Assembly (NCBI GenBank): GCA_015223225.1
Contig: JADFCQ010000001.1
Span: 186,001 to 250,000, forward strand
Length of the DNA stretch: 64,000 nt
DNA from: Acetobacteraceae bacterium H6797
GTDB lineage: Bacteria; Pseudomonadota; Alphaproteobacteria; Acetobacterales; Acetobacteraceae
Reading direction: 5' to 3'
Shown: piece after piece, positions 1 through 8,102 of the stretch
Numbering within the stretch: the first letter of the stretch is position 1
How the letters are laid out: the number at the start of each line of letters is the position of its first letter
Notes under the pieces: model-generated
The model's database searches: none
What the model saw: only the letters and a program-made list of their open reading frames with translations
What the model was told of the DNA's origin: nothing
Position numbers and translations under genes: made by a program

Positions 1-146
1 AAGAACCCCTTTTCCGCCAGTTGCGCGAGGCCGCGATAATAGTCGATATCGGTCGAGCCATCCGCCCTTGCATCGGGATGCCGCCAGGAAGCGGGATGGT
101 AGCCGGTCGGATGAACCAGGGTGGCGAGCGCCATGTGACGAGGCAT
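1..146 (-). CDS. LLM-class flavin-dependent monooxygenase (NtaA/SnaA/DszA type), 5' fragment
   Basis: Only the first 48 or so codons lie in the window; the gene runs off the left edge. The visible N-terminus contains HPTGYHPASWRHPDAR followed by a Tyr-Tyr/Leu-Ala/Glu-Lys-Gly-Phe-Phe stretch. This is the typical opening of the nitrilotriacetate/pristinamycin/dibenzothiophene monooxygenase component A family, which uses reduced flavin from a partner reductase. The start is the ATG at 146; an ATG at 134 is also possible. It lies 11 bp after the stop of the oxidoreductase gene on the same strand, so it is probably the last visible member of that operon. The substrate cannot be told from the fragment. 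Confidence 0.75.
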   Translation of the reverse strand, partial: MPRHMALATLVHPTGYHPASWRHPDARADGSTDIDYYRGLAQLAEKGF

Positions 147-157
147 GGCGCCGGCCC

Positions 158-1399
158 TCAGAACCGTTCGGCCCGATAGGGCGTCGGGTCGATGAAGGGC
201 TTCTCGCCCGTCATCATATCGGCCAGCAGGCGGCCGGTGGTCGGGCCAAGGGTGAGGCCCTGATGCGCATGGCCGAAAGCGGCCCAGACATTCTGCCGCT
301 TCGGCAGGCGGCCGATGATGGGCAGCATGTCCGGCGTGCAGGGGCGCACCCCCATCCAGGGCTTGTCCTCGACCTTTTCGGCGAGCGGCAGCAGGCTCCG
401 CGCGATGGGCTCGGCGCGGGCAAGCTGCACCGGCGTGGGTTCCGCCCCGTCACGCGCGAATTCGGCGCCGGTCGTCAGGCGGATGCCCGCGCGCATGGGC
501 GCAAGGAGGAAGCCGCTGGCGACATCGATGAACGGGTGGTTCAGCACCGCATTGCCCTGCAGGCCGAAATGGTAGTGATAGCCCCGCTTGCCGAAGAGCG
601 GCGGGCTGTAGCCCAGCGGCTCGGTCACCTTATTGGCCGCGATGCCGAGTGCCACGACGACTTGCTCGGCCTGCACCGGGCCTTCCGAGGTCTGCACCCG
701 CCAGCCGGCGCCATCCTGCTTCAGCGTCGTCGCATCGCCCAGGATGAACTGCCCGCCCAGACTCAGGAAAAGCCGCGCATAGGCATTCGTCAGCGCATGC
801 GGGTCGCTGACCGAATAGGGGTCGGTCCAATGCAGCGCGCCGGTGCGGCGGACTTTCAGATGGGGCTCGGCGGCGGCCAGGGCGTCGCTGTCCAGGGCCT
901 GATAGTTCACGCCGTGGTCGCGATGCATCACCGCCGCCTCGGCCAGGGCGGTCTCGAGTTGCTGGGGCGAATTGTAGAGCCGCATCCAGCCGATGGGCCG
1001 CAGCAGATCCGTCGCACCCGCGGGCTTCGCCAGCGCCATGTGCTCGTCGAGGCAGGTGACGATCAGCTTGGCGTAATCGGCGCAGAGCTTCAGGTATCGC
1101 TCCGGCTCGGAATGCCACCAGTAGCGCAGCAGCGGCGAGGTGAGGCCCGGCAGCGCCAGCGGGTGATAGACGGCATCGACGGAATTGTTCCGCGCGATGC
1201 GCCAAAGCTCGGCCACCGTACGAGGGAAGGCGTGAGGATGCACCGCCTCGCGTTGGATGAGGCCGCCATTGCCGAAGGAGGCGCCTTCGCCGGGATTCTG
1301 GCGGTCGACCAGCACGACATCGAGCCCGCGCTGGCGCAGATGCAGCGCCACCGAAACGCCGACCATGCCGGCCCCGAGGACCACCACCGAACTACCCAT
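158..1399 (-). CDS. FAD-dependent oxidoreductase, D-amino-acid dehydrogenase (DadA) type
   Basis: 413 aa. The N-terminal dinucleotide fold VVVLGAGMVGVSVALHLRQRG binds FAD, and the C-terminal part (GVRPCTPDMLPIIG, then HAHQGLTLGPTTGR) is the usual DAO-family FAD closure. The family oxidises D-amino acids or related amines and passes electrons to the quinone pool from the inner face of the membrane. GGAAGAGG precedes the ATG at 1399, which fixes the start. It lies between an M81 peptidase gene 60 bp upstream and a flavin monooxygenase gene 11 bp downstream, suggesting a catabolic operon. It is clearly diverged from the second DadA homologue at 35931. The substrate is unassigned. Confidence 0.85.
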   Translation of the reverse strand: MGSSVVVLGAGMVGVSVALHLRQRGLDVVLVDRQNPGEGASFGNGGLIQREAVHPHAFPRTVAELWRIARNNSVDAVYHPLALPGLTSPLLRYWWHSEPERYLKLCADYAKLIVTCLDEHMALAKPAGATDLLRPIGWMRLYNSPQQLETALAEAAVMHRDHGVNYQALDSDALAAAEPHLKVRRTGALHWTDPYSVSDPHALTNAYARLFLSLGGQFILGDATTLKQDGAGWRVQTSEGPVQAEQVVVALGIAANKVTEPLGYSPPLFGKRGYHYHFGLQGNAVLNHPFIDVASGFLLAPMRAGIRLTTGAEFARDGAEPTPVQLARAEPIARSLLPLAEKVEDKPWMGVRPCTPDMLPIIGRLPKRQNVWAAFGHAHQGLTLGPTTGRLLADMMTGEKPFIDPTPYRAERF

Positions 1400-1458
1400 C
1401 AGCCTCTTCCTTCAGCGCGAAAGGCGCCTGCTCTGACTAGAACCGCAGCAGGCGCGCA

Positions 1459-2967
1459 TCAACCCACCGCCCTGCCCCCGAAATCCCCCGCCCGCATGCG
1501 AATTCCGGGCCGCACATGGCGGAAAGGCAGTGTCGACGGATCGGCGATGACCGGCCCCGGCGCCGCCGCCACGATGATTCGCGCCGCGATAGGCTCGTAA
1601 TCGGCCCGGAAATGCACGGAGGATTTCAGCCCCACGATCGGGCAGTCCTTCGGCTCCACGCCGAGATGCCGGAGGATCGCCTGGTCATAGGCCTGGGTCT
1701 TCCGGCTCGCGACCATCACCTTCACGCCCGGCGCGAATTCCACCAGGGCACAGGGGCCGAGATTGGCATGATTGCCCGCGCCCATCGGCCCCGTCAGCGG
1801 GAAGGAACCATTGCCCAGCCGCAGCACCCTCGCCTCGCCCTCGAAGGGCATGCCGTCGGACTTGCCGCCGAGGCTGAGCGCCAGCGTCGCGCCCTCCCCC
1901 GCCGCATGGCAGGCGGCGGCGCTTTCAGCGTCGTTGATCAGGCAAAGCACCGCGCCCGAGGCACCCTGTGCCACCAGTTCGGCGAGAAGGCCCGTCGTAT
2001 CCTCATGCCCACCGCCGCCGGGGTTATCCTGCGTATCGGCGATGATGACCGGGCCATTGGCGCCGCGGCTGCTTTCCAGCGCGAGGGCCACCGCCTCGGC
2101 CACCGGCAGGGCATCGGGCTTGAAACGCTCTTCCAGCCCGTTGAGAAAGGTCAGGAATTGCGCGGCCGCCGCTTCGGCCGCCTCCCGCGTCTCGGCATAG
2201 GCCGCGAAAGCCACGCCGCAATCGGCGAAATCGGCATAGGGAAAGCCGAAGCAGAAGCCGAGTGCCGCGATGCCCTTCTCGAGTTCCGCGCGCTTCGCCA
2301 TCACGCCCTTCATGGGCTCGACCATCGTGCATTGGCTCGACAGCGTCATCCAATAGTCGAGCTGTGCGAAGGCCTTGGCATAGGGCTTTCCGCCCGCGAT
2401 GCGATCCAGCAGCAGGCGCGCCGCCGTCGCCCCCGTCTCGCGCTTATCGACATGCGGATAGGTCAGATAGGGCACGATGCCGTCGCTGTATTCGACCATC
2501 GCGGCGGTGAGATTCGCATGCGGATCGAGGCTGATGACGATGGGCACCTCGGGCCCCAGGATACGGCGCAGCCGCAGCAGAAGCTCGCCTTCCGCATCGG
2601 GAATGCTGTCGGTCAGCGCGGCGCCATGCAGGTCGAGATAGAGCCCGTCCACCTTCCCCTCGCGCAGCGCGTCGGAGAGGTCGGCGGCCAGCATCGCGGC
2701 GATGCGCTCGAAGGCGCTGTCCTCGATCGGCCCCGCCGGCATGCCCAGGCACCAGGAGAGCGGCAACAGGGTAGCGCCCGCCTCTTCCAGCACCGGCATG
2801 GCGCCCGCCAGCGCCGTCTGAGAGCCGCTCAGCGCCGGGATGAGCGCCACCCCCCGCGAGAGCGGCGGAAAGCCCGCCGGGCGTTCGAAATCGGCGAAGA
2901 TGGTCGGGCGCGGCGCGAAGGAATGCGTCTCGTGCTGAAAGCCACCAACGGCGAGTCGTAACGTCAC
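1459..2967 (-). CDS. M81 family metallopeptidase (MlrC-like)
   Basis: 502 aa from a GTG start that opens VTLRLAVGGFQHETHSF. The family is known from MlrC, which hydrolyses the linear microcystin tetrapeptide; most members have unknown small amide or peptide substrates. Visible zinc-enzyme motifs are HETHSF near the N-terminus, LDLHGA, SLDPHAN, and DNPGGGGHEDTT around residue 320. The frame stays open far upstream across the amidase and moaB genes, but that part is antisense. The GTG at 2967 matches where homologues begin. The amidase gene starts 130 bp away in the opposite direction. The DadA-type gene follows, so a combined peptide/D-amino-acid catabolic role is plausible but inferred. Confidence 0.87.
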   Translation of the reverse strand: MTLRLAVGGFQHETHSFAPRPTIFADFERPAGFPPLSRGVALIPALSGSQTALAGAMPVLEEAGATLLPLSWCLGMPAGPIEDSAFERIAAMLAADLSDALREGKVDGLYLDLHGAALTDSIPDAEGELLLRLRRILGPEVPIVISLDPHANLTAAMVEYSDGIVPYLTYPHVDKRETGATAARLLLDRIAGGKPYAKAFAQLDYWMTLSSQCTMVEPMKGVMAKRAELEKGIAALGFCFGFPYADFADCGVAFAAYAETREAAEAAAAQFLTFLNGLEERFKPDALPVAEAVALALESSRGANGPVIIADTQDNPGGGGHEDTTGLLAELVAQGASGAVLCLINDAESAAACHAAGEGATLALSLGGKSDGMPFEGEARVLRLGNGSFPLTGPMGAGNHANLGPCALVEFAPGVKVMVASRKTQAYDQAILRHLGVEPKDCPIVGLKSSVHFRADYEPIAARIIVAAAPGPVIADPSTLPFRHVRPGIRMRAGDFGGRAVG

Positions 2968-3096
2968 GGGGCGGGCGCTCCTTGCGATAAGCCGACAGGT
3001 TTCCCCTCCTCGCCCGCCCGCGCAAGCCCCCGCCTTGACCGCCGACCGCGACGTTCTAGGCTCGCCGGTGATTGAGAACAGGCAGGCTTGGAAAAC

Positions 3097-4572
3097 ATGA
3101 CTTTGGCGATGACGTGGGACGAATGGGCGCGGCATGACGGCACGGCGCTGGCCGATCTGGTGCGCCAGGGCCAGGTGAGCCCGGCCGAATTGGCCGCCCA
3201 GGCCGCCGCGGGCATCGCCAAGGTGAACCCCGCCGTGAACGGCGTGGTGGAGGTTTTCGAGGATGTGGTCGCCGACCCGCTGAAGGACGGGCTGAACCCC
3301 GATGGCGCCTTCGCGGGCGTTCCTTACCTCATGAAGGATCTGGGGCCGACCCTGAAGGGCCGGCTGCAGGAAATGGGCTCGCTGCTCATGCGCGGCAATC
3401 GCGCGGCGGCTGACAGCTACCTCACCGGCCGCATTCGCAAGGCCGGGCTCAATATCATGGGCCGCACCACGACGCCCGAATTCGGCTGCTGCTCCTCGGC
3501 CGAGAATCCGGCGGTCTATATCACCCGCAATCCCTGGAACACCGACTACACCACCAACGGCTCCTCCGCCGGCAGTTGCGCCATGGTCGCGGCCGGGGTG
3601 CTGCCCCTCTCGCATGCGACCGATGGCGGCGGCTCCATCCGCATTCCGGCCGGCGTGAACGGCATCCTGGGCCTGAAGCCCTCGCGCGGCGTACTCTCCA
3701 TCGCGCCCGGCGCCTCGGACATCACGGGCTATGTCTCCACCCAGGGCTGCGTAAGCCGCTCGGTGCGCGATACGGCCGCCTTCATCGACAATTGCCGCGG
3801 CGGCGCCCCTGGCGAGTTCATGCCCTATTGGACCACGCCGGAACCCTATACCGACCTCATCAAGCGTGACCCGGGCAAGCTCCGCGTCGCCCTCTCGCAT
3901 GAATGGGGGGACTATCGCGCGACGCCGCAGCGCGTGGAGGAACTGGCGCGCATCGGCCGCTTCCTCGAAGGGCTCGGTCATCACGTCGAATGGGCCGTGC
4001 CAAATGTCGATTTCCGCGCCGCCTTCGCCGCGCAGACCTTCTGCTACATCAGCAACTTCGCGCAGACGGTGCAGAATTACATCGCCCCGCTCGGCTATGA
4101 CCGGCCGCCCGCCGATCTCGTCGAGCCGATCAATATCCGCATCTGGGAAGCGGGGCTGAACGCCACCTATACCGACCGCGCGAAGATGATCGCCGCCTTC
4201 AACACCACCTCGCGCGCCTTCGGCGCCTTCTTCGAGGAATGGGACATCGTCCTCACGCCCATCACGGCCCTGCCCACGCCGCTGATCGGCACGAAGGAAT
4301 ATCTCACCATCAGCGACAATCCGGACGTTTATGACTGGTTCGGCAATCTCTGGCGGAATTTCGCCTATACGCCGCTGGCCAATCTCTGCGGCATCCCCGG
4401 CCTGTCCATGCCGCTCGGCCAGCAGGATAACGGCCTGCCGCTCGGCATCCATGCCATGGCGAAGCAGGCGGGCGACGGGCTGCTGCTCCAGCTCGCCGCG
4501 CAGATCGAGCGCGCCATCGGCGGGCAATGGAATGGCGGCCGCCTGCCGGGCATCCACGTCACCGCGAACTGA
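3097..4572 (+). CDS. Amidase (amidase-signature family)
   Basis: 491 aa. The Lys-cisSer-Ser triad of amidase-signature hydrolases is complete: Lys80 in YLMKDLG, Ser156 in GSSAGS and the nucleophile Ser180 in ATDGGGSIRIP. Spacing between the two serines is 24, as in the family. It hydrolyses a C-N amide bond; the substrate cannot be predicted. The ATG at 3097 was chosen over an in-frame TTG at 3088; MTWDEW at 3109 is another option. It is divergent from the M81 peptidase gene and followed after 12 bp by moaB. Confidence 0.88.
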   Translation: MTLAMTWDEWARHDGTALADLVRQGQVSPAELAAQAAAGIAKVNPAVNGVVEVFEDVVADPLKDGLNPDGAFAGVPYLMKDLGPTLKGRLQEMGSLLMRGNRAAADSYLTGRIRKAGLNIMGRTTTPEFGCCSSAENPAVYITRNPWNTDYTTNGSSAGSCAMVAAGVLPLSHATDGGGSIRIPAGVNGILGLKPSRGVLSIAPGASDITGYVSTQGCVSRSVRDTAAFIDNCRGGAPGEFMPYWTTPEPYTDLIKRDPGKLRVALSHEWGDYRATPQRVEELARIGRFLEGLGHHVEWAVPNVDFRAAFAAQTFCYISNFAQTVQNYIAPLGYDRPPADLVEPINIRIWEAGLNATYTDRAKMIAAFNTTSRAFGAFFEEWDIVLTPITALPTPLIGTKEYLTISDNPDVYDWFGNLWRNFAYTPLANLCGIPGLSMPLGQQDNGLPLGIHAMAKQAGDGLLLQLAAQIERAIGGQWNGGRLPGIHVTAN

Positions 4573-4584
4573 GGAAACACACGC

Positions 4585-5121
4585 ATGCCGATCGACGAGA
4601 GCCTGCCCTTCGTGGCCGTGAATATCGCGGTGCTCACGGTCTCCGACACGCGGGACCTCGCGAGCGACCGTTCGGGCCAGACCCTCGCCGATCGCGTGGT
4701 GGCGGGCGGGCACAAGCTCGCCGACCGGAAGATCGTGAAGGATGACGTGGCCTCCATCGAGGCGATCCTGCGCGGCTGGATCGCGGACCCGGAAGTCGAT
4801 TGCGTCATCACCACCGGCGGCACCGGCATCACCGGCCGCGACGTGACGCCGGAAGCCTTCGATCGTGTGCTGGAAAAGAAGATCGAAGGCTTCGGCGAAC
4901 TTTTCCGCATGTTGAGCTACGCCAAGATCGGCACCTCGACCATGCAGTCCCGCGCGCTCGGCGGCGTGGCGGGCGGCACCTATCTCTTCGCCTTGCCCGG
5001 CTCGACCGGTGCGGTGAAGGACGGCTGGGACGATATCCTGAAGTTCCAGCTCGATGCGCGCCACAAGCCCTGCAACCTGGTCGAGCTGATGCCCAGGCTG
5101 CAGGAGCACCTCAAGGGCTGA
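4585..5121 (+). CDS. moaB: Molybdenum cofactor biosynthesis protein B
   Basis: 178 aa MoaB/MogA-fold protein, cytoplasmic. The family adenylylates molybdopterin before molybdate insertion. Recognisable motifs are VLTVSDTRD, ITTGGTGITGRDVTPEA, FGELFRMLSYAKIGTSTMQS and ALPGSTGAVKDGW, close to the MoaB pattern in order and spacing. GAGGAAA precedes the ATG. Its 3' end overlaps the convergent GNAT pseudogene by 11 bp. A possible client in this window is the YedY-like molybdoenzyme at 16629, but the genes are not adjacent. Confidence 0.93.
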   Translation: MPIDESLPFVAVNIAVLTVSDTRDLASDRSGQTLADRVVAGGHKLADRKIVKDDVASIEAILRGWIADPEVDCVITTGGTGITGRDVTPEAFDRVLEKKIEGFGELFRMLSYAKIGTSTMQSRALGGVAGGTYLFALPGSTGAVKDGWDDILKFQLDARHKPCNLVELMPRLQEHLKG

Positions 5122-5595
5122 GGGCGTCGATGCCCTCGGCAGGCATCATCCAGCGATCCCAGTCCGGGTCTGGCATGGCGCCGAGGCTGCGATAGAAGCG
5201 CTGCGCCCGCTCATTGTCCTTCAGCACGAACCAGCAGAATTTCTCATGGCCCGTCGCCTTGGCATGGCGCGCCATGGCCTGCATCAGCAGCCGGCCCACG
5301 CCCAGCTTCCGGGCCTCGGGCGCGACATAAAGCCATTTCATCATCAGTAGCGGCCGCATCTGGTGCATGAAGGGGATCTGGTAATGCACCGCCATGCCCA
5401 GCAGCCGCCCCATGCCGTCATCGGCGACGAAGGCGCCGAATTCCGGCACCGGGCCGAAGCCCATGCGCAGCAGATCGGCCTCGTGATGCGGAAATCCGTC
5501 CCGCGCTCGAATTCCACCAGGGCGGCGATGAGCGCCACGAGCTGCGGCAGATCCGCCTCCCGCATGGGGCGGATGGTGATGGCGCTATCGGACAT
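5111..5595 (-). pseudogene. GNAT N-acetyltransferase, frameshifted
   Basis: The N-terminal half starts at the ATG at 5595 (MSDSAITIRPMREADLPQLV) and runs in one frame to about 5500. The C-terminal half (FGAFVADDGMGRLLGMAVHY, then YVAPEARKLGVGRLLMQAM, the acetyl-CoA loop, then RAQRFYRSLGA) is in another frame. One extra base in the C run at 5500-5502 would join them into a continuous GNAT protein of about 161 aa, reading through DGFPHHEADLLRMGFG. So either a one-base deletion inactivated the gene or the assembly lost a base in a homopolymer. Everything else in the domain looks intact, which favours a recent event or an error. The 3' end overlaps moaB. Confidence 0.8.
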
Positions 5596-5656
5596 GGTGA
5601 CGAGGGCTTCCTTCAGGCTGATGGAGCAGCACGACTCCACCCTCCCGATTGTGACA

Positions 5657-6004
5657 TCAACCCGCCGCTTGCGCTTCCTTGCGCTTGCGCCCCCAGGCCT
5701 CCAGCGCACGCAGCACGGGCTCCAGGCTCCGCCCCTCCTCGCTCAGCGCGTAATCCACGCGGGGCGGCACCTGGGCATGCACGGTGCGGGTGACGAGCCC
5801 GGCCTCCTCCAGTTCCCGCAGCTGCTTGACCAGCATGCGCTGGGTGATGCCGTTCAGCTGCCGCATCAGGGCGTTAAAGCGAAGCTCCCCGCCCAGCAGA
5901 TGCCACAGGATCACGGCCTTCCACCGCCCGCCGATGAGGTCGAGCGTCGCCTCCATCGGGCAGCCATCGGCACAGTCGTAGCGGCGGCGCTTGGCCGGCA
6001 TCAT
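5657..6004 (-). CDS. HxlR family winged-helix transcriptional regulator
   Basis: 115 aa from the ATG at 6004. It contains the HxlR signature: a Cys in YDCADGCPMEATLDLIGG, then RWKAVILWHLLGGELRF, ITQRMLVKQLRELEEAGLV and YALSEEGRSLEPVL. These proteins bind DNA as winged-helix dimers and often sense electrophiles or redox signals through Cys. Upstream in-frame starts at 6046 (ATG) and 6091 (GTG) would add 14-29 residues that do not look like protein and would run through the probable operator. It is divergent from the dehydrogenase at 6152, its likely target. Confidence 0.87.
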   Translation of the reverse strand: MMPAKRRRYDCADGCPMEATLDLIGGRWKAVILWHLLGGELRFNALMRQLNGITQRMLVKQLRELEEAGLVTRTVHAQVPPRVDYALSEEGRSLEPVLRALEAWGRKRKEAQAAG

Positions 6005-6034
6005 CGAGGGCGGGGCGGGTCTGGGGGAAGCGAT

Positions 6035-6063
6035 GGTAGTATACATTTGGGTAGTATGTGCAT
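6035..6063. promoter_or_regulatory. Candidate HxlR operator (direct repeats)
   Basis: In the gap between hxlR and the dehydrogenase, GGTAGTATACAT (6035-6046) and GGTAGTATGTGCAT (6050-6063) repeat with a 15-bp period in an unusually A+T-rich patch. GTATAC inside the first copy is palindromic. HxlR regulators often bind paired sites in such divergent intergenic regions. Assignment is by position and repetition only. Confidence 0.4.
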
Positions 6064-6151
6064 AATTTGAGTGTATCCACAAGTGCCGCACCCGTCCCTA
6101 TCTTGCCGGCAAGCGCTCCGAGCGAGCGGACCAGCAAGAAAGGTCAGTCCC

Positions 6152-7156
6152 ATGAAGGCCATCGGCTACAACGCCTCCCTCCCCATCAGCGACGCGGAGT
6201 CGCTGCTCGATCTCGACATCCCCGCGCCCGTCCCCGGCCCGCGCGACCTTCTGGTGCGGGTTAAGGCCATCTCGGTGAACCCGGTGGATGTGAAGGTCCG
6301 CGCCAGTCGCCAGCCCAAGCCGGGCGTGCCCGAGGTGCTGGGCTATGACGCCGCGGGCGTGGTCGAGGCGGTCGGCGCCGAGGTGACGCTCTTCCAGCCA
6401 GGCGACGAGGTGTTCTACGCCGGCGTGATCAACCGACCCGGCACCAATGCCGAGCTGCATGCGGTGGATGAGCGCATCGTCGGCCGCAAGCCCAAGACCC
6501 TCTCCTTCGCCGAGGCGGCCGCCCTGCCGCTGACCGCCATCACCGCCTGGGAGTTGCTCTTCGACCGGCTGAAGGTCGCCAAGGGGCAGCAGGGCGGCTC
6601 GCTGCTCGTCATCAACGGCGCGGGCGGCGTGGGCTCCATCCTCATCCAGATCGCGCGGCAGTTGACGGGGCTGAAGGTCATCGCCACGGCCTCCCGGCCC
6701 GAGACCGTCGCCTGGGTGGAGAAGATGGGCGCACATCTCGTGGTCGATCACCGCAAGCCGCTGAACGAGGCGCTGCGCGCGGCGGGTGTGGAGCAGGTGG
6801 ATTACGTCGCGAGCCTCACGGCCACCGACAAGCATCTGCCCGCCATCGTCGACATCATCGCGCCCCAGGGCAGCATGGCCCTGATCGACGACCCGATGAG
6901 CCTCGATATCGTGGCGCTCAAGCGCAAGGCCGTGACCGTCGCCTGGGAGCTGATGTTCACCCGCCCGCTCTTCAACACGCCGGACATGATCGAGCAGCAT
7001 CGGCTGCTGAATGAGGTGGCGGGCCTGGTCGAGGCGGGGACGCTGAAGACAACCCTGACCCGTGTGGTCGGGCCCATCGATGCCGCCCATCTGCGCGAGG
7101 CCCATGCGGCGTTGGAAAGCGGCAGCACCATCGGCAAGCTCGTGCTGGGCGGCTGA
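6152..7156 (+). CDS. Zinc-type alcohol dehydrogenase-like / quinone oxidoreductase family protein
   Basis: 334 aa medium-chain dehydrogenase/reductase. The start MKAIGYNASLPISDAESL and LVRVKAISVNPVDVKVR match the NADPH-dependent quinone/enone reductase subfamily that lacks structural zinc. The nucleotide-binding loop is INGAGGVGSILIQIARQ. AGAAAGG 7-8 bp upstream supports the ATG at 6152. Divergent transcription from hxlR is a common arrangement in which an electrophile-sensing repressor controls a detoxifying reductase. That regulatory link is inference. Confidence 0.87.
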   Translation: MKAIGYNASLPISDAESLLDLDIPAPVPGPRDLLVRVKAISVNPVDVKVRASRQPKPGVPEVLGYDAAGVVEAVGAEVTLFQPGDEVFYAGVINRPGTNAELHAVDERIVGRKPKTLSFAEAAALPLTAITAWELLFDRLKVAKGQQGGSLLVINGAGGVGSILIQIARQLTGLKVIATASRPETVAWVEKMGAHLVVDHRKPLNEALRAAGVEQVDYVASLTATDKHLPAIVDIIAPQGSMALIDDPMSLDIVALKRKAVTVAWELMFTRPLFNTPDMIEQHRLLNEVAGLVEAGTLKTTLTRVVGPIDAAHLREAHAALESGSTIGKLVLGG

Positions 7157-7181
7157 CGCGGCTCGCCAACCGGGCGGGCGG

Positions 7182-8102
7182 CTAGCCCTCCCGGCCAAGT
7201 TCCAGGGCGCGGGCATAGACGGCCTTGCGCGGCAGGCCGGTCGCGGCGGCGACGCTCGCGGCCGCGTCGCGCAGGCTCATGCTCTGCATCGCCTCGCGCA
7301 GCATCGAATCGAGGTCGGCGGCCGGGGCAGAGCCCTCCTCCGGCGGGCCGACCACCAGCACCACCTCGCCCCGCGGCGGCGTTTCGGCGAAGCGCGCCGC
7401 CAGCTCCGGCAGGGTGCCGCGCACCACTTCCTCGAATCGCTTCGTCAGCTCCCGCGCCAGCGCCGCCTGCCGGGCACCGAGCCCGCGCGCCAGATCCGCC
7501 AGGGCCTCACCGGCGCGATGCGGCGCCTCGTAGAAAACCAGCGTGGCGGCGAGCCCGGCCTTCTCCATGGCCGCGATCTTGCCGATCTCGGCCTGTCTCG
7601 GGCCGCCGCGCGCAGGCAGGAAGCCCATGAAAAGAAAGGGATGCGGCGGCAGGCCGGAGAGGCAGAGCGCCGTCAGCGCCGCATTGGGCCCCGGCACCGC
7701 CGAGACGGTCAGCCCCGCCTCGATGGCCGCCCGAACAAGCCGGTATCCCGGGTCCGACATCAAAGGCATGCCCGCATCGGAGACGAGCACGAAACGCGTG
7801 CCCCCCCGCATGCGTTCGATGAGTCGGGGGGTATGCTCGGCCTCGTTATGGTCGTGAAACGGCACGAGGGTCACGGAAACGCCATGTCGCGCGAGAAGAG
7901 ACCCGGTTACTCTGGTATCCTCGCACAGCACGACCTCGGCGGCCTTGATGGCGGCCAGGGCGCGCGGTGAGAAATCGCCAAGGTTGCCAATCGGCGTCGC
8001 CACGAGCATCAAGGCCGGGACAGTCCCCGGTGTCACATGTCCCGCCTGATGGGGAGGATCGATTGTCCCGCCCGCTTCCGTCTCAATATCGTCCGACGTC
8101 AC
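7182..8102 (-). CDS. rsmI: 16S rRNA (cytidine1402-2'-O)-methyltransferase
   Basis: 306 aa from the GTG at 8102. RsmI transfers a methyl group from S-adenosylmethionine to the 2'-OH of C1402 of 16S rRNA. Diagnostic segments are LVATPIGNLGD, CEDTRVTGSLL, LVSDAGMPLMSDPGYRLV, VPGPNAALTAL, FMGFLPARG and YEAPHR. AGGA lies 7 bp before the GTG at 8102. A GTG at 8036 would give 284 aa, nearer the E. coli length, and would avoid overlapping the start of the divergent lipoprotein gene. The rsmI/lpoA divergent arrangement is widespread in proteobacteria. Confidence 0.93.
   Translation of the reverse strand: MTSDDIETEAGGTIDPPHQAGHVTPGTVPALMLVATPIGNLGDFSPRALAAIKAAEVVLCEDTRVTGSLLARHGVSVTLVPFHDHNEAEHTPRLIERMRGGTRFVLVSDAGMPLMSDPGYRLVRAAIEAGLTVSAVPGPNAALTALCLSGLPPHPFLFMGFLPARGGPRQAEIGKIAAMEKAGLAATLVFYEAPHRAGEALADLARGLGARQAALARELTKRFEEVVRGTLPELAARFAETPPRGEVVLVVGPPEEGSAPAADLDSMLREAMQSMSLRDAAASVAAATGLPRKAVYARALELGREG

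Noticed and set aside
68..1600. Long plus-strand frame over the DadA-type gene
   Set aside because: Antisense shadow; Arg/His/Gln-rich composition without any recognisable domain.
1459..5109. A single open frame of more than 1200 codons on the minus strand
   Set aside because: Only the part below 2967 has family similarity (M81). The rest runs antisense through the amidase and moaB genes and is an effect of high G+C.
6004..6091. N-terminal extension of the HxlR regulator from a GTG at 6091
   Set aside because: The extra residues are unlike the family and the DNA carries operator-like repeats; no ribosome binding site supports it clearly.
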